From assembly GCA_023388535.1 (NCBI GenBank), contig JAEWFZ010000027.1, forward strand, positions 1-56,612: a DNA stretch of 56,612 nt, read 5' to 3'. Origin of the DNA: Bacillota bacterium (lineage in GTDB: Bacteria > Bacillota_I > Bacilli_A > Erysipelotrichales > Erysipelotrichaceae). The notes beneath the pieces are model-generated. The model was not told the DNA's origin and made no database searches. It saw only the letters and a list, made by a program, of their open reading frames with translations. Of the stretch, positions 30,586-37,296 are shown one piece after another. The number at the start of each line of letters is the position of its first letter. Within the stretch, counting starts at the first letter, position 1. Made by a program: the position numbers and the translations under genes.

Positions 30586-31344
30586 TTACACCCCTTTCTC
30601 TGTTTCTCCTAAATATTCATTAATTAAGTTTTTGTAATCATTACCGACATTTGATTTATTGGCTATTACTACATCTCGATCAAAGCTCGCTTGTGTGATG
30701 GGTTTATGTTGAGTTCGAATCTTGGTTGTAAATACGTGAAAATTGCCGAACTGATTAAAATGCTGCATCACGTGTTTATCGGTATTGTTTCGGTTCACCA
30801 TCGTAAAGAGAATTTTAAACTTAATATCTAAGTCAAAATCATCCATGATGGCTTGCATCTCTCGTACGGTAGTTTGATAACCTTCAATCGCAAAACGATC
30901 AATCTTTATCGGAATGATTACCTCTTTGGAAACAAACAAAGCGTTTGTAACTAAAAGATTTAGCACAGGCGGACAATCAATAATGCAGTAGTCGTATGTT
31001 CTCTCAAGGTTTCGAAGTACACGCTGTAGTTTATTGTGATTTGCCCCCGTACTGACTAGAAGTGAGCGTTCAGCAGTCGCTAGCTGAAGGTTGGCTGGAA
31101 TTAAATCTAAATTTTCATACTCCGTAGAAATTATTTCTTGATTCACATCTTGAGGATGATTAAGCAGATAAGTGATGCCTCGCTTAATGAAACTACTTGT
31201 GAAAATTGCCGTGGTATTAGCTTGAGGATCAAAATCAACCAGCAACACTTTGAATCCTTTTTGGGCTAAACCAACCGCTAAGTTGTTGCTTGTGGTAGTT
31301 TTGCCTACTCCACCTTTTAAATTTAATAGACTGATAATATTCAT
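30586..31344 (-). CDS. parA: ParA-family partition ATPase
   Basis: 252 residues beginning MNIISLLNLKGGVGKTTTSNNLAVGL, the deviant Walker A of ParA/Soj, followed by LLVDFDPQANTT (Walker A') and YDYCIIDCPPVLNLL (Walker B), all expected. The start uses the CTAAGGAGATAGAAC block, and structured leader copy E lies upstream. With ParB and the RepA_N initiator it forms a plasmid-type replication/partition module. Confidence 0.95.
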   Translation of the reverse strand: MNIISLLNLKGGVGKTTTSNNLAVGLAQKGFKVLLVDFDPQANTTAIFTSSFIKRGITYLLNHPQDVNQEIISTEYENLDLIPANLQLATAERSLLVSTGANHNKLQRVLRNLERTYDYCIIDCPPVLNLLVTNALFVSKEVIIPIKIDRFAIEGYQTTVREMQAIMDDFDLDIKFKILFTMVNRNNTDKHVMQHFNQFGNFHVFTTKIRTQHKPITQASFDRDVVIANKSNVGNDYKNLINEYLGETEKGV

Positions 31345-31392
31345 GTTCTATCTCCTTAGCACTTCGTGCTGTTCAGCCTTGATTTTTTGTTA

Positions 31393-31480
31393 GGCTTAGC
31401 CCTTAATCAATGCTGCAAGGTTCATAAACCACATCAAAGATGTGGTATAACGCAGCTAAGCACTTGATTAAGGGTTAGCT
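31393..31480 (-). promoter_or_regulatory. Structured leader repeat, copy E (ahead of parA)
   Basis: Basal helix uses CCC/GGG with altered flanks (GGCTTAG and TTAGCT), then GCTGC/GCAGC and inner hairpin ACCACATC/GATGTGGT. The AGCAC/GTGCT hairpin and AAGGAGATAG precede the parA ATG. It lies 19 kb away from copies A-D, so the element is a mobile or reused module. Confidence 0.7.
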
Positions 31481-31495
31481 AGAAAGACAAGATAA

Positions 31496-31514
31496 AAGCG
31501 GGTAGGACCCGCTT
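31496..31514 (-). terminator. Terminator of the replication-initiator gene
   Basis: AAGCGGGT-CCT-ACCCGCTT, followed on the minus strand by TTATCTTGTCTTTC, 23 bases past the rep stop. Confidence 0.7.
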
Positions 31515-31537
31515 CAATAAAACGCTCTATTTTTATA

Positions 31538-32611
31538 TCACCAAGGTTCTGGTTCCCAAGGCTCAAGAAAAAATTTCGTAACGACCTCATTGGTAATCTT
31601 AGCGGAGAAAGTTACAGGAAGGTTGTAGAGCATGGTTAACAAATAATTTCTCGGATTTACGATCTCATAAGTGACTTCTTGCAATTTATCAAATGCCGCC
31701 ATCAACATATCCCCTGTGATTTTGGAGAACCGTTCTTTGATTGCTTCAACTGTTAGAGACAATCCATTAATTTTAAGCATATGATTATCATCCATAAGAT
31801 TTACTTCAGCCATTAGCTCGATAAACTCATCAATCTGTCGCATATATACACCATCTGGATCGAATGAAGACACACTCATCCCAATTTCACCGTAATCAAC
31901 TTGTTTTTTAATTCGATCAATCCATCCATTTCTATCATAGTTAGTATGATTGATAGATAGATTAGTCTTATTTAACTCAGTCTTATTCAACTCAGTCTTA
32001 TTAGAGTTTGTTTTATAAACCTCTTGAAGTTTGTTTTTTAAACTTCTTGAAGTTTGCTTTTTAAACCTCTTGAAGTTTGTTTTATAAACTTCTTGAGGTT
32101 TACTTTCTAAACTTCTTGAATCATTGGTTTCAAACTTCTCGAAATCATCATCTAATTCCTCAAGATAACTATCATTTATTTCTTCAACAATATTTTCATC
32201 TTCAGTCATTACTTTATCATTGTATTCTTCTTCAGTTCTTACCTTACCCTGGTATTCTTCTTTAGGTAACGAAATTAGACTCTTAACATAAATGATATTA
32301 GGTTTTCCTAATCCTCTTCGAATACTTTCAACAAGTCCAATCTTTGAAAGTTCCTTAATAATATTGATTGCTTTATTTTTTCCTAAATCAAGATCTTGCA
32401 TGATTGATTCAATAGTATAGATGATGTACACTCTACCCTCATCATCAAACCATTCATTCGCTCTGGATAATCCAGCGCGGTCAAGCATTAATCCATACAA
32501 TAGTTTTGCATCCGTTGATAATTCCCTAAAATATGGATCAAATAATAATTTGGGTACTTTGTAAAAGTTTAGTGCTTGGCTCTCCTCGACTGTAATGTAA
32601 TCAAATATCAT
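31538..32611 (-). CDS. RepA_N-type replication initiator
   Basis: 357 residues. The N-terminal 110 residues (FYKVPKLLFDPYFRELSTDAKLLYGLMLDRAGLSRANEW, then GRVYIIYTIESIMQDLDLGKNKAINIIKELSKIGLVE) are the RepA_N winged-helix domain seen in plasmids of Firmicutes. The central 100 residues are low-complexity (NKTELNKTELNKT and KLQEVYKTN-like) and are encoded by iterons, as in RepA_N replicons, whose origin lies inside rep. A C-terminal helical domain (about 250-357) follows. It overlaps the next upstream gene by 11 bases. This is good evidence that the element can replicate as a plasmid. Confidence 0.88.
   Translation of the reverse strand: MIFDYITVEESQALNFYKVPKLLFDPYFRELSTDAKLLYGLMLDRAGLSRANEWFDDEGRVYIIYTIESIMQDLDLGKNKAINIIKELSKIGLVESIRRGLGKPNIIYVKSLISLPKEEYQGKVRTEEEYNDKVMTEDENIVEEINDSYLEELDDDFEKFETNDSRSLESKPQEVYKTNFKRFKKQTSRSLKNKLQEVYKTNSNKTELNKTELNKTNLSINHTNYDRNGWIDRIKKQVDYGEIGMSVSSFDPDGVYMRQIDEFIELMAEVNLMDDNHMLKINGLSLTVEAIKERFSKITGDMLMAAFDKLQEVTYEIVNPRNYLLTMLYNLPVTFSAKITNEVVTKFFLEPWEPEPW
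32017..32147. repeat. Six 23-bp iterons within rep: probable replication origin
   Basis: Units start at 32017, 32040, 32063, 32086, 32109 and 32132, each exactly 23 bp apart, with core AAACTTCTTGAAGTTT (self-complementary) degenerating in the last two. The period is not a multiple of three, so the protein reading differs from unit to unit. Selection is therefore on DNA, as for initiator-binding iterons. A 15-bp repeat (GTCTTATTCAACTCA) lies next to them at about 31963-32006. Confidence 0.8.
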
Positions 32612-32921
32612 CTTGTTTTCCTTTCTCGATCATTGAATTATTTTGGATTAGATCCATTACCTTGTTAAAGTAATGTCTTGAACCAATACACTTGGGTATG
32701 GTTTTGATGAGTTCGTCAAAAGAATTAAATTCTTTCAAATCTAAAACTTGAATGGAATTTAAAGGAATAGCATATAAAATAGGTTTTCCTTTTTGGTATT
32801 TCATCATGTAAAGTAAGCGATTTGTTTTAATAGCTTTTCGCCATTGATGTCCCCCAAGATGATTAATCTTGCCTTGTCTTCTTCTTTCTTCTACTTTCAC
32901 ATAGGCATAACGAAAACTCAT
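32601..32921 (-). CDS. Basic hypothetical protein upstream of rep (106 aa)
   Basis: A basic protein starting MSFRYAYVKVEERRRQGKINHLGGH, with LLYMMKYQKGKPILYAIPLNSIQVLDL in the middle and a helical end. It overlaps the rep start by 11 bases, so it is co-translated with the initiator. AAAGGAGAAT precedes the ATG. Basic and small, it may be a replication or copy-number accessory. No family is recognised. Confidence 0.55.
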   Translation of the reverse strand: MSFRYAYVKVEERRRQGKINHLGGHQWRKAIKTNRLLYMMKYQKGKPILYAIPLNSIQVLDLKEFNSFDELIKTIPKCIGSRHYFNKVMDLIQNNSMIEKGKQDDI

Positions 32922-32942
32922 GCTATTCTCCTTTCATAAATT

Positions 32943-32958
32943 GTGGCAATCTTGCCAC
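32943..32958. repeat. GTGGCAA palindrome, copy 9
   Basis: GTGGCAATCTTGCCAC upstream of the 106-residue gene; the last copy before the large gene-free region. Confidence 0.8.
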
Positions 32959-33789
32959 CATTCTATTGGTTTTATAAATGATCTATCGCCATAGTTCACC
33001 ACTGAGTGATGAACTAGTTCAACATTCATTTAACGAAGTTGCTGAATACTCCTATATATTTAGTTTTTAATTCAGTCTTTTCTACTCAGTACTATTGTGC
33101 AGGATAGCACGCATATGTCCTCTCACTCCACGAATTGCTAATTCACAAAGCAAGCAGGCATCCCCTAACTTACATGTACTAGAGGCTCAAACTTCGAAGT
33201 ATCATTATCAAGAGGTTTACATCATGGCTCACAAGATCCTATCCTTGTGCTTATAGTCATACTATCAATCGCTATTTCTTTATTGCTAGACCTTATTTCT
33301 GGCTTTACAAGCAAGGTAAAGATTGTCATGGCGTAGTATACCAATGGCTCCGTAAACCCCAAACGTATAGTACTGAGGTATTCAATTGTCAAAGAGCGCG
33401 TTGACTGTTAAGTCAGGATCGTGATTACGGTTTGTAATTCATATCAGAACATCTCGGGGGTATGTGATGCTCTGAAATCAATCACAATTCGCAATAATAA
33501 GGTTTTTAATCTTGAATTTAGTAAAATAATTTGATAGACTCTAGATATAGCGAAGGTGGCTACTACCACTACTACTAGTACTAGTACTGTAGATACTGTT
33601 ATGGTTTGGTGTTATGGTTTGGTGTTATGGTTTGGTTTTGTAGCTTACTGATGATTCCTTGCGGGAAGATACGCTTATTAGATAGACGATGCTGGTGACA
33701 TCTCTGTCTGACGCAATTAAAGCAATTCGTGATTTATATTTTTTCAAAGAAGTAACTGAGCAAGTTGCTTTTTTTGTGGAGTTTTGTGT
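32959..33789. other. Large gene-free region with folded segments and short tandem repeats
   Basis: About 830 bases without a supported gene. CTCAGTACTA (33085-33094) is perfectly complementary to TAGTACTGAG (33368-33377), closing a segment that also contains GTGC/GCAC near 33097-33110, GGTTTAC (33214-33220) with GTAAACC (33352-33358), CACAAG/CTTGTG near 33230-33250 and ATAGT/ACTAT. A second folded segment, GTGATT (33421) with AATCAC (33480), encloses ATTAC/GTAAT and TCAGA-CATC/GATG-TCTGA. The region could hold an RNA, the upstream part of the origin, or control sites for rep. Confidence 0.4.
33599..33637. repeat. 13-bp tandem repeat (TTATGGTTTGGTG x3)
   Basis: Three head-to-tail units, the last ending in TTTTG. 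Just before them is a degenerate ACTACTACTAGTACTAGTAC stretch. Confidence 0.85.
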
Positions 33790-34095
33790 TTACTTTTTGG
33801 TGCATAAATTAGGATTGCCGTTCAACATATCCACTTCCTTTTTCAAGTATTCTTGAAAATAATCGATATTTAGAATTTGATTAACTATCTCTGGGTTATC
33901 AAAAAAGTACTTAATGAGTTGTTTTAAAACAGTGCCTCTTGAATAATCTTTCCGTGTGGCTTTAAAAATCATAGGCATTTCGGATGATATAACTTGGTTC
34001 TTTTCGTGATTAACTACCTTAGATAGTGCTTCTAATACACATATTTCTTGATCCCGCAGAGAGAGATGAACTCTTGTATCATTTCTTTGACCCAT
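33790..34095 (-). CDS. Possible ribbon-helix-helix regulator at the element edge (101 aa)
   Basis: The N-terminus MGQRNDTRVHLSLRDQEICVLEALSKVV has the strand-then-helix look of a small ribbon-helix-helix DNA-binding protein, followed by the basic KATRKDYSRGTVLKQLIKYFF and an acidic helix. AAGGAGG upstream supports the ATG. It is the gene nearest the tRNA, and could regulate replication or excision; the family call is tentative. Confidence 0.45.
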   Translation of the reverse strand: MGQRNDTRVHLSLRDQEICVLEALSKVVNHEKNQVISSEMPMIFKATRKDYSRGTVLKQLIKYFFDNPEIVNQILNIDYFQEYLKKEVDMLNGNPNLCTKK

Positions 34096-34122
34096 ACTGA
34101 TAATTCCTCCTTATAGCAAAAA

Positions 34123-34154
34123 AAGTGGGTATTCAATTAACTGAATACCCACTT
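34123..34154. terminator. Bidirectional terminator at the edge of the mobile element
   Basis: A 13-bp perfect stem AAGTGGGTATTCA / TGAATACCCACTT with A-rich and T-rich flanks. Confidence 0.75.
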
Positions 34155-34216
34155 ATTAGTGTGTATGGGGATTTTTTCCCCAAGTTCTCAAACACAAAGT
34201 GTTCGTGTTTTTACAA

Positions 34217-34293
34217 TGGCGTCCCCTGAGAGACTCGAACTCCCGACCCTGGGCTTAGAAGGCTCATGCTCTATCCAACTGAGCTAAGGGGAC
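34217..34293 (-). tRNA. tRNA-Arg (TCT)
   Basis: The minus strand reads GTCCCCT (acceptor), GCTCAGTTGGATAGAGC (D arm), an anticodon loop CTTCTAA with anticodon TCT, then GGGAG-TTCGAGT-CTCTC (T arm), AGGGGAC, discriminator G and an encoded CCA. All arms pair, with one likely mismatch in the anticodon stem. A hairpin (AACAC/GTGTT) near 34190-34212 may terminate it. The 3' end faces the mobile element, so the gene is a plausible integration site, although no repeated attachment core was found in the window. Confidence 0.95.
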
Positions 34294-34336
34294 ATAACGC
34301 TTTATAATAATACCTTAAGTGCCATAAAAAGTCCAA

Positions 34337-34813
34337 TCAATAAGGCACAAATTCAACTTGAAAGTCTTGATCATCCGACCAAGTCAGAATCATATAACCC
34401 GTTTTAGAATAATCACGATTATAACGGAGTGAACCAGGATTCAACATCAGCACCCCTTCCATCTCCTTCATATAAACCATATGGGTATGGCCAAAACAAG
34501 CCACGCGACAATCCAACTCTTTGGCTCGTTCTAGAATTCGTTCGATACGACGACTATAAACAAAGAGATGCGAGTGGGTAATGTAAAACCGTACACCACC
34601 AACCGTAATCACCTGTTCTCTCGGAAAATCGCCATAATAATCGTTATTTCCTGAAACATGAACAAAGTTTTTAACCTGATAATTATTCATCTCCGAATCG
34701 CCACAATGAATATAAACATCAGCATCCGGATTATCAGAAACAATATCATCTAAGACATTACGACCATGATTATCCGAAACAATAACAACCTTATAACTCG
34801 AAATCATCATCAT
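34337..34813 (-). CDS. YfcE/YsnB-family metallophosphoesterase
   Basis: 158 residues with all metallophosphoesterase ligands in order: SDNHG, HCGDS, SGNND, THSH and CFGHTHM. This matches the MJ0936/YsnB family of phosphodiesterases (natural substrate uncertain). It is the last gene of the cvpA-mutS2-uvrC-murI transcript and overlaps murI by 23 bases. Three consecutive ATGs open the frame; the third has the best spacing from GAGG. The chromosomal, housekeeping side of the window starts here. Confidence 0.9.
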   Translation of the reverse strand: MMMISSYKVVIVSDNHGRNVLDDIVSDNPDADVYIHCGDSEMNNYQVKNFVHVSGNNDYYGDFPREQVITVGGVRFYITHSHLFVYSRRIERILERAKELDCRVACFGHTHMVYMKEMEGVLMLNPGSLRYNRDYSKTGYMILTWSDDQDFQVEFVPY

Positions 34814-35558
34814 TTACCTCAACAATTTCTCTAAACAAATCATATACCTGTTCTCTTAAAACAATCTTACTGCCACTGGTATAGACCTTACTCTCCCCAT
34901 AAGGTAGATCCTCTAAATCAAGCACCCATTGCTTAGAAGCTTCGATGCCATCGATCGTCACTACCTCTAAGACCTCTTCAATAATATCCTTGATAATCGG
35001 ATAGTGGGTACAAGCTAAAACCAAATGACTCGTAGCTTTCAGCGTTTCACGTAATTGTGCTAGGCGCAGCGCGATATCATCTTCGTCCATGCGACTTTCA
35101 ATCGCATCAACTAACCACGGGGTAGCGATACAAATAACATTACGATTGACATCACCTTTTAACAATTCTCCATAAACTTGAGATTCAATCGTAGCCTTGG
35201 TTCCAATCACCGCCAATTCTTTGATTCCTTCGGGAATACTTTGAACGGTAAAATCAATAACCGAACCAAATTTAATATTCGGAAATTTTAATTTAATTTC
35301 TGGTAAAACGGTAGAACAAATCGTATTACAAGCCACCAAAATCGACGTTGCACCTTGATCTTGTAACCAAGTAACCAATTTAATTGTAATCATCATCAAT
35401 TCTTCATAAGTCTTATTGCCAAAAGGAACATACGCTTGATCTGCACAAAACGTAAATGAAACCTCAGGAAATTGTTTCCTCAAGAAACTATAGTAAGTAT
35501 AACCACCTAAACCAGAATCGATAATACCAATAGTTTTATTGCTTTTGTAATTGTTCAT
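34791..35558 (-). CDS. murI: Glutamate racemase
   Basis: This enzyme makes D-glutamate for peptidoglycan. The 255-residue product has IIDSGLGGYTYYS (first active-site region), VACNTICST with the catalytic Cys, and LACTHYPI with the second catalytic Cys, all at usual places. It overlaps uvrC at its start and the metallophosphoesterase at its end by 23 bases each. Its presence shows a walled bacterium. Confidence 0.96.
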   Translation of the reverse strand: MNNYKSNKTIGIIDSGLGGYTYYSFLRKQFPEVSFTFCADQAYVPFGNKTYEELMMITIKLVTWLQDQGATSILVACNTICSTVLPEIKLKFPNIKFGSVIDFTVQSIPEGIKELAVIGTKATIESQVYGELLKGDVNRNVICIATPWLVDAIESRMDEDDIALRLAQLRETLKATSHLVLACTHYPIIKDIIEEVLEVVTIDGIEASKQWVLDLEDLPYGESKVYTSGSKIVLREQVYDLFREIVEVNDDDFEL

Positions 35559-37296
35559 AAACCGATTGTCCTACTTTCTTTCCAAGGGTAGCTATCAGTT
35601 CTTCCACCGTAGCTTCCTTTATTTTCCTATAAGAACCAAAACGCTTCAAGAGTTTTTCTTTTCGTACCGGGCCTAATCCGCTAATAGAATCCAATTGTGA
35701 TTGCACCATCGTTTTCGAACGCAGTTGACGATGATAACTTAACGCAAAGCGATGCATCTCATCTTGCATATGAGTTAACATGGTCAACAACTCTTGATGA
35801 TAAAATATATCAATTTCTTCCCCAGAAGACAACAATAATCCCCGGGTTTGATGTCGATCATCCTTAACCAATCCACAGACAACCAAATCTAAACCCAACA
35901 CTTCGATAATTTCTTTAGCTCCATTGACCTGAGGCTTTCCACCATCCACAATCAACAAATCAGCAAGATTTTCTTTTTCTTTTAATTGCCGTAATAAGCG
36001 ACGATAAACAACCTCTTTAATCGAAGCAACGTCATGGTTTCCTTCTTCAACTTTATAACGACGATAGCGACTCTTAACCGGTAACCCCTCTTCAAATACT
36101 ACCAAACCAGCCACCGCATTCGTTCCAGAAATATGCGAAACATCAATCAGTTCAATGCGATAAATGTCCGCTAAACCAACCATTTCTTCTAAATCAGCCA
36201 AAGCTTTCGAAAGAACCATTGGTTTTTTCTTAGCCGATTCAAAATGAACCCTTAATTGATTGGCTGCGTTAGTGGCCGCCAATTTAAGCAACTGGGCTCT
36301 TTGCCCTCGGAAGGCATGTACGACCCTATTATCTAAAAATTCATTCAATAAATCCAATTCAATATCGTTGGGAACGACTATGGTTTTCGGTTTCGGATTT
36401 TTCTGATAAAACTGGATCAAGATGGTATCCAAAGCGTCTTCTACCGCTTCATTCAAAGGTTGTAAGGTCATCGTTTTATTTAACATCTGACCATTTCTAA
36501 ATAATAAACCAACCACACAAATAAAGCCATCTTGGATCTGATAATTAAAGATATCCATGTCTTTGTGGGTCGTTGAAATCATATTTTGACCGGCCGCAAT
36601 ATGACCGATATTTTCAATCTGAGATTGATACTCAGCTGCTTGCTCAAATAATAAAGATTCGCTGGCCATATCGCGTAACTCGATCAACTGATCAATGAGT
36701 TCTTTGGTTTGACCTTTGAGAATCTGTAAAGTCTTCTGACGCATCTCAGCAATAATTTTATCGTCAATTTCAAATTCGCACGGACCTAAACACTGGCCTA
36801 AATGATAGTAAAAACAAACTTTATTAGGCATCGTCCGACATTTTCGCAACGGATACATGCCATTTAATAACTTGACCGTCTCCCGCGCCGCTTTAGCGTT
36901 GGGGTAAGGACCAAAATATTCATAATTGCTATCGTGAACTCGATCCCTAGCCACCTTTAAATGCGGGTACCCTTTTTTATTTAACTTAATATACAAATAG
37001 GATTTATCATCCATATAAAGGATATTAAAGCGAGGGCGATGTTTCTTTATTAAATTAAGTTCAAGAATTAAGGCTTCCTTCTCTGAGCTGGTAATAATAT
37101 AATCCAAATCCGCAATCTTCGAAACTAATTGCGTCGTCTTCAAATCATGTGCGCCGACAAAATAGGAAGAAACTCGAGCCTTTAAGTTCTTAGCCTTTCC
37201 TACATAAATTATCTTATTCTCAGCATTTTTATATAAATAACAACCAGGACTGGATGGTAAAGTTTTCAGTTTATGGGTTAAAGAAACATTTATCAT
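35536..37296 (-). CDS. uvrC: UvrABC excinuclease subunit C
   Basis: This subunit makes the dual incision of nucleotide-excision repair. The 586 residues contain the N-terminal GIY-YIG nuclease (GCYLYKNAENKIIYVGKAKN), the Cys-containing RKCRTMPNKVCFYYHLGQCLGPC, a UVR region (KELIDQLIELRDMASESLLFEQAAEY), the RNase H-like C-terminal nuclease (IELIDVSHISGTNAVAGLVVFEEG; LLIVDGGKPQV) and a terminal helix-hairpin-helix (ISGLGPVRKEKLLKRFGS). Length is normal. Overlaps mutS2 by four bases (ATGA). Confidence 0.97.
   Translation of the reverse strand: MINVSLTHKLKTLPSSPGCYLYKNAENKIIYVGKAKNLKARVSSYFVGAHDLKTTQLVSKIADLDYIITSSEKEALILELNLIKKHRPRFNILYMDDKSYLYIKLNKKGYPHLKVARDRVHDSNYEYFGPYPNAKAARETVKLLNGMYPLRKCRTMPNKVCFYYHLGQCLGPCEFEIDDKIIAEMRQKTLQILKGQTKELIDQLIELRDMASESLLFEQAAEYQSQIENIGHIAAGQNMISTTHKDMDIFNYQIQDGFICVVGLLFRNGQMLNKTMTLQPLNEAVEDALDTILIQFYQKNPKPKTIVVPNDIELDLLNEFLDNRVVHAFRGQRAQLLKLAATNAANQLRVHFESAKKKPMVLSKALADLEEMVGLADIYRIELIDVSHISGTNAVAGLVVFEEGLPVKSRYRRYKVEEGNHDVASIKEVVYRRLLRQLKEKENLADLLIVDGGKPQVNGAKEIIEVLGLDLVVCGLVKDDRHQTRGLLLSSGEEIDIFYHQELLTMLTHMQDEMHRFALSYHRQLRSKTMVQSQLDSISGLGPVRKEKLLKRFGSYRKIKEATVEELIATLGKKVGQSVYEQLQKQ

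Noticed and set aside
32017..32147. CRISPR-like regular repeats
   Set aside because: Period 23 with no unique spacers and no cas genes; they fit rep iterons.
33500..34293. Duplicate of the tRNA-Arg 3' end as an attachment site
   Set aside because: No second copy of the T-arm/acceptor sequence was found anywhere in the left 34 kb.
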